Source of the DNA: Eucalyptus grandis
Taxonomy: Eukaryota; Streptophyta; Magnoliopsida; Myrtales; Myrtaceae
Length of the DNA stretch: 64,000 bases
Direction of reading: 5' to 3'
Assembly: GCF_016545825.1 (NCBI RefSeq)
Contig: NC_052618.1
Span: 43,718,196 to 43,782,195 of the forward strand
Numbering within the stretch: the first letter of the stretch is position 1; every line of letters begins with the position of its first letter. Positions 44,540-56,173 of this stretch are shown here, in pieces. The position numbers and the translations under genes were made by a program. Under the pieces are notes generated by a model. The model was not told where the DNA came from. It saw only the letters and a list, made by a program, of their open reading frames with translations, and did not search any database.

Positions 44540-45194
44540 ATAAGCAATTACATTCTTAGTTGCTGAACCATCGTTCTGAACACATTAGACATTCATGCAC
44601 GAATAATTAATGCCTATCATTTATGCATCCACTTTTACATAGACCCATCATATTAATGAATAATTTTAAGTAAGGCTTCGAGGAATCAAAAGGTCACTAC
44701 GTTTCCAATCATCCTCCAAAATCCTAACTTAAAACTATCATTAATATGATTGTCATATGCAAAATCAATTTTATGAAGTTACAAAAACTTCTATAACTAC
44801 CTACAGACTAACTACCCACAAGATCAGCGGTAACAAAAAGCAAATATTATCTAACATCCAATAGAATAACAAGTGCTTTCACATAATACAACGCCATTCG
44901 GTGGGCATTCAACCAATGAGCATCGGAATGAGGATGGTACTCTTCTGGTCGAAACCTGATTACTACGTACTTAGATGTCTGCAAAACGGTAGTCTAAACT
45001 GCCTCCGATTTTGCTATTCAACTGAAAGCATGTAAGCTTTCAGAAGATGTGTCTTCCCAAACAAAGGAAGGCGTGTGTAAATCAATCTCCAGCTCCTTCG
45101 TTAGTTAAGTTGACAGGGAGTGGTTTGCTTATGTTCAAATTCCCCTGCAAGGATTCAGCCGAGGCCATTCAAATTGTGTCTCATATTATTGATT

Positions 45195-45328
45195 CCGTGG
45201 GATCTGGAAATTCAAGTTCCCCATAGTGATTTTTCCTTTTCTTCCCTGACATTAGACACTTAAAACGGCTCCCGTGGGATCTGGAAATTTAAGTTCCCCA
45301 TAGTGATTTTTCCTTTTCTTCCCTGATT
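45195..45328 (+). repeat. 77-bp tandem duplication at THUMP copy 5 exon 3 end
   Basis: CCGTGGGATCTGGAAATT occurs at 45,195 and again at 45,272. The second copy runs to the CTTCCCTGA at about 45,325. It duplicates the exon 3 end and its mutated donor. Confidence 0.85.
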
Positions 45329-46162
45329 GATTTCATTTCATGCATTTCCTACCCTGGCTTATCACTTTAGGATTCGGTAATGTGCTAGGAGTCACGACTG
45401 ATGCATAAACCTTCTTTCACCGCATGGGACAGAAAATTTTGGCATTGATGGATGAGTACTCTAAATTAAAAGTTAAAGGAAAGAAAAAACAGATGTGCAA
45501 CTAAGCCTCAATGAGGCATATCTGTTTTGCTTGATCATCTCAAAATTCTACTCTGCCCTCCAGGGTATAATAGTATTGCTGCATCGTGCGCTTTTCATTT
45601 TTACTTTTAATATTTTGTTAACTTTTTCAAATAAATGCATATAATCACTACAAATTATACATGCTACCATTTAAAGTCAAATAAAATATTACTTTATAAA
45701 TAAAGGCCATCTAATAGCCCCTCAGCCCCTCCTGCAATTGCAGTTAAGCATGCACGAATGTGCATTCTGGCTAGCTTGGAAGGACGATGATGAAAGCATT
45801 TTTATTGAAGGAGACATCTTTGCTGACCCTTTTCTCCGAAAACAAAAACAAAAAAAAGAGAGAAAAAAGAAAGGGAAGGTTTTTAGTTGTTCTTTGGCTG
45901 TGGAATATGCACCTTGAATTTTCTCCATTCTGGGAATTGTGCTTGTAGACTAACTTCTTATTTATTCTTTGATAGCATTTGATTGAGCTGACTACTGTTT
46001 TGCAAATTGCAAGTCAGTTTTTCTGGTGCAGTTGGCATTGTTGAATTTTTCCTATCGGAGCTACATGCAGGTCGAATGAGCCATACCTAAGGACTGTCAT
46101 TCAAAAAGCTTGTAATCAAGTTTATGAAGGGTAAACCAAGCAGACCTGACCAACCAATAATG

Positions 46163-46986
46163 GTCCTATATGTATGATGATCAAGTTATCTACTAATATC
46201 TTCAGGCGTTTCCCCCCTTCTGTCTTTCCTTTTTGCGGCACCTTGGGGATTGTATTTCCTAATTCCGTTTCAACAGTTGCTTCATACCCTGTTGCTCAAA
46301 GTCTTTTCCTCTCCCTTCAATTGAATCAGAGCTGTTAACAATCTTGTTATGCATCCTCACAAATTGGTCTATTGTGTGACTCTGTATGCTCAAAAGGGGC
46401 ATGACTCACGACTGGTGAGCTGGCTTGAAACGCCAGATAAGAGAATTTGACAGCGCCTTCAAAGAGAGACAAGCGTAAATCGCATAGGAACTCTGTTAAC
46501 GTGACTCACATTGTTGACACACGTACATATATACACGATCTTCAGTGGAAAAGAAGAATACTCTGCGGTTGTTTCGATGCTGCTGAGGAATTGAAAGAAG
46601 AAAAGGATGAATTTGGATGTCCAATGAGATTTACTGATGTTGCTTTCGTGGTCGGTCATTTCTCAGCAGCCGCAGATGGATTGAAAACTCCGATGTGCCT
46701 TGAAAAAGGGTAAAGAGACATCAATTCGAAATAAGATAATCACTTGCGGGGAAAGAGAGAGCCCGGCAATGGCCACAACTAAAATTGAAGGCCTGAGAAG
46801 TGAAGCCAAGAAGCAACGCAATGCGTACAAAAAAAATCAGCGCGAATTGCGGGACTCTGAAGAGACAGAGAGAGAGGATAAGAAGAGAATCACGAAGAAT
46901 GAAGTCTTTCTTATAGTGAGTCACCCAAAACAACATTTCTTTTGCGAGGTTCTTTTACAAACATTTTCACGAAGAATGAGGTCTTT
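46163..46986 (+). repeat. Block W, copy 5
   Basis: Both parts are present. The second part reads EEKDEFGCPMRFTDVAFVVG then HFSAAADGLKTPMCLEKG and stops. The end overlaps MATTKIEGLRSEAKKQRNAY, a frame also visible in units 3 and 7. It joins the CHLM fragment at GTGAGTCACCCAAAACAAC. Confidence 0.5.
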
Positions 46987-47317
46987 TGCATCATCTTTCT
47001 CGCGGTATATCTTCTTCCATCTCTGCAAACCTGAGTTGTTGGAGTACTCTCTAACCACCTCCTTGTCCCCACCGCCCACCTCTTCCGCCTGGAGCTGCCG
47101 CCTCTCCTCTTTGGCTCCGTCAGTGCGAGCACAGCAGCCGATGCGGCCACTGAGCTGCCACCAATGATGGCGATGGTCGCGCCGTCCACGGTCGCAAAGT
47201 CAGCTACCACAGTGGAGAGGGGCGGAATCACCAACTGGGTGAATGTTATCGACCTCGGTGTTGCCTTTGTGATCTTGATGGGGCCAAATGGGTAATGTAG
47301 GGCACCGAGCAAGCCAT
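46987..47317 (-). pseudogene. CHLM: CHLM exon-1 fragment, copy 4
   Basis: An ATG in the MACS context is present at 47,317, but about 60 bp of the transit-peptide region are deleted just after it (next to GGGGCCAAATGGGTAATG). The frame picks up at PIKITKATPRSITFTQLVIP, then FATVDGATIAIIGGSSVAAS. A frameshift at the PKRR position follows. In the other frame the RRQLQAEEVGGGDKEVV equivalent is readable. The end is at the same place as the other copies, with GETDDV altered. Confidence 0.8.
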
Positions 47318-48102
47318 TCTAATTATCTAGACCTGGCGATACTCCGGTAAGTGAGCCTAGATTGCAAGGTTGTGATTAGGCCCTGAAATGGGTGTAAATC
47401 AACAAGATAGAGAGAGCTTAATTCTCTTGGGTGTCCATACTTTTTTGTCCTTTTTTTTTTTTCGTTTTTGGGAAGGAATTGTTTTCTTTTTTTTTTTTTT
47501 TCTTGATGGGAAAACGGAATGGCTCACTCGTACTCGCAAACGGAAGGCCATGGCAGCAAGGGCTACAACACTTGAGCTAGGGCTATAGTGGCAGCCCTCG
47601 TCAACCTAGCCTTAACTAGCAAGCAATGAGGGGCAAGGGCTGTGATCTTACAATGGCTCACTCGCACACTCTTTGCATTCACATAATTTAGTCACAAATT
47701 GATCATAGGTTGAATATCTAAAAATGCACAACTTTCTATTGTGGGAAAAATTTTGGCCCCACTTGACGATTAACATAAGAAAATATGCAATATTTGACTC
47801 GTGATCTCGGAACAAAATTGACATTTTTTGGGTTTCTCATTAACTAGCATCATTTACGTGGCCTTAAAGCCCATGCATATCATCCTTTACACAATGTTGC
47901 AAATACCCAAAACAACATTTTCCTTTCGAGGTTTTTCTAAGCCAAATTAAATTAGGGTTCCAGAGATAAAATGACCATCGTAATCTGTGATTGAGATTCA
48001 TATCGAGGATTGGAGACTCGACCATTTGCCAGATGGGGCAATAATGAAATAAATAGACAAAATGATTAGAAACATAAATTAATTCTCTGCCCATTAAAAA
48101 GG
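47318..48102. other. Spacer between CHLM and M, unit 5
   Basis: No gene is seen. Same layout as 6,285-7,150: T-rich tracts at about 47,450 and 47,485-47,501, GAGCTAGGGCTATAGTGGC at about 47,574, and GATTGGAGACTCGACCATTT at about 48,009. Confidence 0.55.
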
Positions 48103-49503
48103 TATACTCCTTGATTCATCAATGTTTATTTGTTTGAATTTCTTCAATCAACCAACATATGATTTTTTTTCTTCTTTTTTCCCCCAATTAATCACCGAAA
48201 AGCACAAATTCTAATGCATTCAACACCATTAGCGATTGCATTCTCTATTTAGGAGAGATTTGGCTTTGAAACCTTAAATTCAAATTGATGTGCAACACTT
48301 TGACAGAAATAAAATCTCTCATTTATTGTCATGGTGACTTACCTAGTATGCAAGACATAAGTAAACATCTCATACAAATAGCATTACTCATATCTTTCCA
48401 CCTACCTACAACTGTTTCCTTTATTTTGTCTCGTGCTTCTAAAGATGACTTGTTGAACTTTGGTAGGTACTACAATTCTAACATGAAATGCATATTGACA
48501 ACCTTAAGTGGCAAAAGTGGCGGTGCTCTACCTCCGTGCAATCGACGGGCGAACAAATTGAAGAATTCTATACTCCTTGATTCATCAATGTTTATTTGTT
48601 TGAATTTCTTCAATCAACCAACATATGATTTTTTTTTTTCTTCTTTTTCCCCCAATTAATCACCGAAAAGCACAAATTCTAATGCATTCAACACCATTAG
48701 CGATTGCATTCTCTATTTAGGAGAGATTTGGCTTTGAAACCTTAAATTCAAATTGATGTGCAACACTTTGACAGAAATAAAATCTCTCATTTATTGTCAT
48801 GGTGACTTACCTAGTATGCAAGACATAAGTAAACATCTCATACAAATAGCATTACTCATATCTTTCCACCTACCTACAACTGTTTCCTTTATTTTGTCTC
48901 GTGCTTCTAAAGATGACTTGTTGAACTTTGGTAGGTACTACAATTCTAACATGAAATGCATATTGACAACCTTAAGTGGCAAAAGTGGCGATGCTCTACC
49001 TCCGTGCAATCGATGGGCGAACAAATTGAAGAATTCTATACTCCTTGATTCATCAATGTTTATTTGTTTGAATTTCTTCAATCAACCAACATATGATTTT
49101 TTTTTCTTCTTTTTTCCCCCAATTAATCACCGAAAAGCACAAATTCTAATGCATTCAACACCATTAGCGATTGCATTCTCTATTTAGGAGAGATTTGGCT
49201 TTGAAACCTTAAATTCAAATTGATGTGCAACACTTTGACAGAAATAAAATCTCTCATTTATTGTCATGGTGACTTACCTAGTATGCAAGACATAAGTAAA
49301 CATCTCATACAAATAGCATTACTCATATCTTTCCACCTACCTACAACTATTTCCTTTATTTTGTCTCGTGCTTCTAAAGATGACTTGTTGAACTTTGGTA
49401 GGTACTACAATTCTAACATGAAATGCATATTGACAACCTTAAGTGGCAAAAGTGGCGGTGCTCTACCTCCGTGCAATCGACGGGCGAACAAATTGAAGAA
49501 TTC
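48103..49503. repeat. Threefold 467-bp tandem repeat beside M copy 5
   Basis: Three near-identical copies at 48,103-48,568, 48,569-49,036 and 49,037-49,503. Each starts TATACTCCTTGATTCATCAA and ends in AAATTGAAGAATTC. Each contains the M 3' flank and the last codons of the M gene (GTGGCAAAAGTGGCGGTGCT region). They differ only by a handful of bases, mainly T-run length and GGCGG versus GGCGA. A short shared TATA at the two parental sites could have primed the first duplication. Units 1 and 7 have a single copy. Confidence 0.95.
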
Positions 49504-50010
49504 TATAATCTTTTGTCTTACCAAAAGTATGAGTTTCTGAACGAGACCGCACAAGTAAGCTATAGAGATCAATATCAGCAATGGCGAATAGAGGAGGAAG
49601 AAGGAGAGGCCCTGGAACAACAACAACATAGGCAATGCAATGGAGAGGGAAAAATAAAGGACCGTTAGGAAGTAAAAGACGCGAGCACCGCAAGCAGTAT
49701 GGAAGGTTGGTAGATGAGCGACAAGTGGAAGGGATAAGGAGCAATAGAGAATGAGAGCAAAGATAGAAAAGAACATGGTAATGGAGTGGGTTTCAAATGG
49801 AGGATTGGAACTCCCTTGATACTTCATTGCAATGAAGTTAAGCAAAGTGGGAACGATGAAGGTAAGTATGGTATGCATGTTTCTCCATTGATCATGATCA
49901 ATAACAAGCATTTTTGGATTCGTATATATTAAGAGAAAAAGGAAGAGGACAAGGAGCAGCAACAGAACGAATGTTGAGAAAGAGAAAGAGAATGAGGTAT
50001 AATAGCAGAG
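49405..50010 (-). pseudogene. Membrane protein M, copy 5 (start lost)
   Basis: The frame is open across the whole protein: VLLLLLVLFLFLLIYTNPKM, then DHDQWRNMHTILTFIVPTLL, MKYQGSSNPPFETHSITMFF, three further helices, and LPLKVVNMHFMLEL at the end. At the position of the usual start the sequence is ATTATACCTCA, and the real ATG frame is shifted by an indel. The only in-frame ATGs are far upstream in repeat sequence (50,142) or internal. It could be translated if a new start were used. Confidence 0.65.
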
Positions 50011-50056
50011 CAATCGTTGGGAAAGGGAGCAAGTGATTTTATAGTATGTATCACAT

Positions 50057-50736
50057 GGTCTTGCACCTTGGTCTTGGATTGATCTTGGATTGATGTTGAA
50101 ATTTTTTTTCGAGCTTTGCTTTACTAGAGGGGTCCACATCAAGCTCGAAATTTTTTTGGAGCTTTGCTTTACTAGGGCATCAACATCAAGCTGTTCGAGT
50201 TTTGCTTTACTAGGGTCGTCAACATCAGTCTCGAAAATTTTTGGAGCTTTGCTTTACCAAGGCATTAGCATCAAGCTGTTCGAGTTTTGTTTTACTAGGG
50301 TCGTCAACATCAGTCTCTGAAATTTTTCGAGCTATGCTTTACTAAGTTTTGCTTTACTAGGGTCGTCAACATCAATCTCGGAAATTTTTCGAGCTATGCT
50401 TTACCAAGTTTTGCTTTACTAGGGTCGTCAACATCAGTCTCGGAAATTTTTCGAAATATGCTTTACCGAGTTTTGCTTCACTAGGGTCATCAACATCAGT
50501 CTCGGAAACTTTTTCGAAATATGCTTTACCGAGCTTTGCTTCACTAGGGTCATCAACATCAGTCTTGGAAATTTTTCGAAATATGCTTTACCGAGTTTTG
50601 CTTTACTAGGGTCGTCAACATCAGTCTCGTAAATTTTTTTAGCTCTACTTTACCAAGGTCGTCAACATCAATCTTGGAAATTTTTCGAGCATTGCTTTAC
50701 CAGGGTTGTCAACATCAATCCAACACCAAGGTACAA
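50057..50736. repeat. 62-bp minisatellite at M copy 5, enclosed by hairpin arms
   Basis: About ten copies of a ~62-bp unit built from GGGTCGTCAACATCAGTCTC, GGAAATTTTTCGAAATATG and CTTTACCGAGTTTTGCTTTA. Early units (50,100-50,300) are variant, with GAGCTTTGCTTTACTAGGG. The array lies between CTTGCACCTTGGTCTTGG (50,060) and its inverse, which reads CAACATCAATCCAACACC then AAGGTACAAG (50,709-50,736). The array is therefore the loop of an inverted repeat. Confidence 0.93.
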
Positions 50737-51299
50737 GACTCCCTGTCAAGTGCAGCGATGACTTTGTGCATTAATATTGTGAACGCAAGACCAGGAGTTG
50801 CTGTCCAATGGTGGTATATTTGTTTTTGTGAATCATCCCGCACGATTCTTTTGCATAAATTAATTTCCAGATCCTTTAAATTTCTGTAAAAATGACATTT
50901 ATTTAGATTGAATTTACTTTACTCTAATCTCAAATTCACATTCTTTTAGGAGATACTCTTACGATGATGAGGGACATGTGAGTCTAGGGAATTTTAGTAC
51001 TAGAATCATGGGACCATCAAAATTATGGGTGCACCCACATTGGACTCAAATGTGCCGGAATCATTAAAGAATATTTCCCTTACTGGACTCAAAGCTCAAT
51101 CAACCTTGTGTTCTTCTAGGATTGTAAGGTGGTATGCCTACAATTGCTGCAGATTTTCCCTTAAATCTGCCTAAATAGTAAGTAGAAAGAACTAGAACAC
51201 CTCATTAGACAACCAATCATTATGGTAATGCTCGGTAGTGAATTTGATTTCATTCATCAGCATGGCAACATAAAATCAACGCTAATTGCAGGACTCTGA
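50737..51299. repeat. Module B spacer, copy 5
   Basis: Conserved spacer with the standard landmarks (TTCTAGGATTGTAAGGTGGT; TAGAACACCTCATTAGAC). No gene is seen. Confidence 0.55.
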
Positions 51300-51687
51300 A
51301 GAGAGACCAGCATAAAATCGCATAAGAACTCCATTAATGCGACTCATATCGACAATACACGTACATATTTATACGATCTTCGGTCGAAAAAAAGAATTCG
51401 GTTTAGTTGTTTGAATGTGCTAAGGGTCAAAAGAAGACAGAAGAATTCGGACATCTGATGGGATTCACTGGGGTCAGTTTCATGGGCCATTGTTTCTCAG
51501 CAGCCGGGGATGGATTGAAAACTCTTATGAATGCCTTGAAAAAGATTGAAGAGATATTGATTCGAAAGAAGATAATCAGCCGAAGAGAAAAAGAGAGCTT
51601 GACAATGGCCACAGTAAAAGTGCAAGCTTAAGAAGCGGCGCCAAAAAGTGATGCAATGCATACACGGAATGAATGCGAATTGCAGGA

Positions 51688-51730
<43 letters not shown>

Positions 51731-51770
51731 AAGAATAGGGTCTTTTTCTTAGGGAATCACCCAAAATATC
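51300..51770 (+). repeat. Block W second part, isolated copy (unit 6), with GA repeat
   Basis: No THUMP exons precede it. The + frame from 51,407 reads HLMGFTGVSFMGHCFSAAGD then GLKTLMNALKK, parallel to the 8,937 and 61,817 copies. A GA run of about 18 units lies at 51,691-51,728. Confidence 0.5.
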
Positions 51771-51799
51771 TTTTTTCAAGGTTTTCCAAAGCCAAATCA

Positions 51800-52435
51800 A
51801 ATGAGGATTTCAAAAATAATATGCAATGTTATCCTTAAACATTTAATTTGTTTAATATTTTCTTTGAACTATTTCTAAATATTCAATCTATTCCCTAAAC
51901 TTTTTAATTTATTCAATTTAGTCATGTAACTTTCTATAACAAAGTCAAATTAATTCTTTGATACTATTCTTAAATTTTCATAATTACTCTATTGCCCAAA
52001 TTTTTTAATATATTTTCATTTTAATCCTTCCCTAAATCAATATCTTTTTATTACCTTTTTAACCTCTTTTGTCTTTATAAATATTATGATAATTTCCTAT
52101 AAATGCATTTTAGTTTATTATCTTGGTAACAATAAAAGTAGCACCTCATTTAGAGTTAGATTGAGTTGATACACCTTCTATGACATGATCGGTAAATTAG
52201 TAACAATTTGTGTTTTTTGTGAGGTGAAAATTAATTTTTATATAAAAATATCATGCAGGTACTAGTTTGGAATTGTTAAAGTTATTCCTTTAAAAGAAAA
52301 AGTGTTTTCGTAAGAATATCCGATATCGATATTAATTTATCTATACATAATCATATTTATATGAAACTTAATCTCATTCCTAATTTTTTAGATAATAAAA
52401 TTTTCAAACTTTTCAATTTCGTGTTTTCTAAATAA
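51800..52435. mobile_element. Element E, copy 6 (right end missing)
   Basis: Left-half sequence similar to 9,296-10,030 but more diverged. It ends near GTGTTTTCTAAATAAGAGG, where the THUMP flank begins. Confidence 0.5.
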
Positions 52436-52650
52436 GAGGTTAGCAAAATCAGTCATTTCTGGTCATGAAGATTCAGCTCCTTCCCAGAAGTTTCTCCCAA
52501 AGTGTTAACTAAAGACTATAAACAGTCGAACAAGAAATCTTAGCTTTTAATAGAAAAAGTACAGTCCGATCTTTTCTGAGAAGGAAGAATGGAAAAACGT
52601 TAGGGTAAGACGCAGTCTTGCAGTCGGGTTTGTCGGTTGGTTCCGAAGAA
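52436..52650 (+). promoter_or_regulatory. Orphan THUMP 5' flank (unit 6)
   Basis: Matches the 3' half of the THUMP flank (CAGCTCCTTCCCAGAAGTTT, then GACGCAGTCTTGCAGTCGGG). It is cut at about 52,642, with no THUMP exon following. Sequence from the M hairpin and its far side begins there (AACTTTTCTGGACTTATAAT, compare 31,791). Confidence 0.6.
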
Positions 52651-53173
52651 ACTTTTCTGGACTTATAATGATTAGTCCACGTAAGAACTTAAACGCCTCA
52701 AAGCGCCTTGCATTTGGACTATTAATCAAATACGTAAGGGGCTGGCCCTAAGGCAATCGCCTTATGCGTGACTTTTTGGACTAAAAAAAAAATCGAAAAT
52801 TGATTTCTTCAAGAAAATCGTGTTACATCAATTCACCCAAAATTCATTCAAGTTCAATAATCCTTGCAAAGACAATAGAAGCGCCACCGACAGTAAAAAC
52901 GTTATAAGTACACACTCTAATATCAAAACTTTTCAATGTTGGAGGACAAATGATCATATAAATGCTTTCAGCAATAAATTCCTGTAAAAAGTTTTACATA
53001 ACTTTTTTCAAGAAAATGCTAATATCTACATTACTTTTTTTATAAAAAAGAAAAGAAAAGAAATGAGAATTTAACGTAGACAACAAGATGGCTCTTCATG
53101 ACAAAATGATGCCACTTGCTTCAAAATTTAAACTCTCTCTGTCATTCTCCTTCTTGTTTGCTTTCGCGTTCTC
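52651..53173. repeat. Spacer shared with 31,859-32,372
   Basis: Same order as the unit 4/5 boundary: AGTCCACGTAAGAACTTAAA, CAAGGCAATCGCC-type words, a poly-A/AAAG tract at about 53,040, then the start of module A. No gene is seen. Confidence 0.6.
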
Positions 53174-53880
53174 CAAAAGCAAATAAACTGACCCCAAAGG
53201 GACTATAGTCACCGACAAATCCAGTACATGAATCAGTGACTGAAACACTCCGCTAGAGCAGGAAACTAAATTCATGACATTTGCTAATATTACCCCGTGA
53301 TCGTATTCTTAAGGAGAAGTTCCAGAAATCCAATTTCACCAGGAAAATGCCAAGAACCGTGCAGAAGATTGGTTTGGCCATGTGCCTGTTCCTGCCCTAC
53401 AGAATCACGTCCAAGTCCATTAACCACAACCCCCCATTACGTCCATTAGTTCGAGAGTGCCTCTGACAGAAATACAACTTGAAACTAAGCCTTTGAATGT
53501 TGATTATCCAATTAACAGCTTCACTCAGGCAAGTCTGGTGAAAATAGGAATTGCCTCTTTTTCCCGTTCCCATCAAAAGCCACATAATCAATCAACAAGC
53601 TATCCGGGCCCCTTCCATCAATACGTCAAGCATCAAAAGTCAGGGCTACGACTCAAGCTGCATCGAAAGTCTTGACCCACGATAATAGTAATATTCAGCT
53701 TCATCTTGACTTTATCTACACGAACGTAAGCCACTTGTGCTCTTCTTGCTCTCCACCGCAGCAGCTCTTTTTCCCCAAAATGCCCTGATGTGAATTAGGG
53801 TTTCAAGAAGAGGGGGAATTTGGCCCCATTTGTCCCCAATAATTTGGGGCAAACATGTGTAGCCATGTTACTCAGAAAAA
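53174..53880. repeat. Module A, copy 3
   Basis: Close duplicate of positions 1-760 (offset about 53,173), without the hAT insertion of copy 2. It carries several small indels. Confidence 0.75.
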
Positions 53881-54703
53881 AAAAATGTTAAAATACTATC
53901 CCATCAAATTTTCAACATCTCAAATCAGTTGTAGTACTTAAGTGATCTCTTTTTTCTTTTTTTTAACCAAAATGGGAATGAAATGATTTGTCAAAAACTT
54001 TTGATGCTAAAGTGAGCAATGAAAATTATGGCATTTTTAGTGCCCTAATTGAATTTGTTTTGGTGAATCAACATTTCATGATTCTTTTGCACAGATGATT
54101 TTTCTGACTTATCAATCTTTTGAAATTATGAAATATGCTTGAGTCAATTTGCTTTGCTTTGTTCTTCCGTCCACACTCTCCTTGGATATATTCTAGGGTG
54201 CACTGAAAACGTGTGGGCTCAGTGCATCTTAGTCCTCGAATCAAGGAACTCACCAAAATTAAGGGCACACATGAGTTGGACTCATGGGTATCCAAATCAT
54301 TTGAGAAATTTTCCTTCTGTACTCCAAGGCTGGTCAACCTTGTGTGCTCTTAGGTATGTGAGATGATAAGCCCACAATTACTACGGATTCTCCCCTGTTA
54401 AATCTGCTCAAATGGAAAGCAGAAAGTAGAACACCCGTAAGAAAAGCATTATGAAAATGCTCAATGATGAGTTTGATTTCGTTCATCTAAATTGCAACAT
54501 AATATAGAGCACCTAGCTAAGTAAATAAACCCCAAATTTTCACACAACAAAATCACTTACTATAATGACTAACGCGCAACATAGAAGAATTGGACGGGCA
54601 GGGTGGGGGTCAAAAGACCATATGCATAAATGTAGCTCTATCTCATCTACAACTTCTCGATGCAGTAACTAATCATATGAAGATCACTCTATATAAAATA
54701 AAA
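53881..54703. repeat. Module B spacer, copy 6
   Basis: Close duplicate of 761-1,584. The G-run is shorter (GGCAGGGTGGGGG at about 54,597). No gene is seen. Confidence 0.65.
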
Positions 54704-55428
54704 AGGGAAAATGACATAATAATCGTTAAACATTGACTAATGTGCGATCTCATTCTTTGGACTTTTAAAACTGTTCAATATAGTTTTTGAACCATTCATA
54801 AATATTCAATGCAGTTCCTAAATTTTCAATTTATTCAATATAATTTTTCAACTTCCTATAAAAATGTCAAATCAGTCCTTTGATACTATTCCATACCATC
54901 AGACAATTTTTTTTAATATATTTTCATTTTAATCCATTTCTAAATCAACAAAAACTATGATATCTTTTGTTACTTTTTTTTTTTTTACCTTTTTGGTTTT
55001 TATAAATATTATAATAGTTCCATTTGAGCATATTTTAGTTTGTGATCTCCGTAATAGTAAAATAAAACCTCATGCAGAGTTATATTGGGTTGATATTTTT
55101 CTATGACATTGAGGGTAAATTTGGGCATGAGTACCAGCCTAGAATTTTTCATGAGGTAAAAACTAGCTCAGGATAAATGTGTCATGCAAGTACTAGTTTG
55201 AAATTTTTCATATTTTAAGGATATCTAAAATTGATATTATTTATCTATGCATAATTGTACTTATATTAATCTGAATCTTTTTTTTTTTTGAATTTTCTTA
55301 ATTAAATCTGTATAGTAGAAAATTGATATAGCCGAAATATCAACTTGCTACTATTGTAAATAGGTTTCTACTATAATTAATGTGGAACTATCATAATATT
55401 TATAAAGACCAAAAAGATAAAAAGGTAG

Positions 55429-55461
<33 letters not shown>

Positions 55462-55713
55462 GGAAGTGGCTTGAAACAAAAGATCTTCAAAAATCTATGC
55501 AATAGTATAATAATGAAAAATTATGAATAGTATCGAATGAATGATGTAACTTTGTTATAGAAAGTTGATGGACTAAATTGAACATATTGAAAATTCATGG
55601 ATTAGTTTAAATATTTGGAAATAGTTAAAGGAACAAATTTAATAAATTAAAAGTTTAAGGATAACATTACACATTTAGCCGGAGTTTGAAAACTATTACT
55701 ATCTTTTTCCCTT
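54704..55713. mobile_element. Element E, copy 7 (complete)
   Basis: Duplicate of 1,585-2,575 with both inverted ends (AAGGGAAAATGACATAATAA and CTATCTTTTTCCCTT). A T-run of about 27 at 55,430-55,456 is expanded relative to copy 1. Confidence 0.62.
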
Positions 55714-56173
55714 CAAAAATAAAATAAATAAAATAATTGAACACCCCTGCGATGGGAGTGTCAATACTACATGTCAAAAGATAAGAAACATGAAATTTAG
55801 ACATCTTTTGTGATGAAAGTCTTTTTCTTATCTATATCTTTCGTGAGAGTTGAGTTGCTGGATGTTGCTTGCTATTATCAATACATATCAAGAAATACAG
55901 TGAAAAGTTTATTGCTTGCTAAAGTCATCTTTTTGGTCAAGTTTCAGCTCCTTCCTGGTATCTTCTACGAAAGAGTCGACTGAAGACTAAAATAATTGAA
56001 TTAGAAATCTGGTGCTCTCATTGAAAAGAAAAAAAAACGTATAATCCAATCTTTTCTTAAGAAAGAAGCATGTAAAAATGTTCGGATTCGACGGTCGGGT
56101 CGTTTTTGGAAAACGAACCGGGTGGAGGCAGTTTCCCCATTTTTAAGGGCGGAGACAGAGCTTGAACCGGACT
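55714..56173 (+). promoter_or_regulatory. THUMP 5' flank, copy 6 (no SINE)
   Basis: Uninterrupted version of the copy 1 flank. A single TTTCGTGAGAG at about 55,846 marks the empty SINE site. A 33-bp segment between two CGAACCGGGTGG words is missing at about 56,117. Confidence 0.5.

Larger units (their letters stand above)
39635..44899 (-). mobile_element. Ty1/copia retrotransposon, 5'-truncated, - strand
   Basis: On the - strand the order is gag, protease region, integrase, reverse transcriptase, RNase H, then the LTR, which is the copia order. The single LTR (39,635-39,943) is at the 3' end. No 5' LTR or tRNA primer site is seen at the right border, where THUMP exon 3 resumes with GGGCATTCAACC. 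All frames carry stops or frameshifts. No target duplication survives, in keeping with deletion of the 5' end and a little host DNA. The element is inactive. Confidence 0.88.
38982..46162 (+). pseudogene. THUMP-domain gene fragment, copy 5, split by a copia element
   Basis: Exon 1 (38,982-39,147) is the best in the window: an acidic start MEEEDNMDEEAKKKKTPM, then PWEQRAAVNSIPRFDFNAP, then SSLLRHSQSGFLITCTI. Its donor reads GCGAAT instead of GTGTAC. Exon 2 is 39,246-39,292 (REKSAIKEATCLLEK). Exon 3 begins at 39,572 and is cut at 39,635 by the retrotransposon, resuming at about 44,899 and ending at 45,225 (donor mutated to GTGATT). About 40 bp of exon 3 are missing at the insertion. Exon 4 is about 46,032-46,162. 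There is no C-terminal half. The gene was already truncated like its relatives, so the insertion is a secondary break. Confidence 0.8.
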
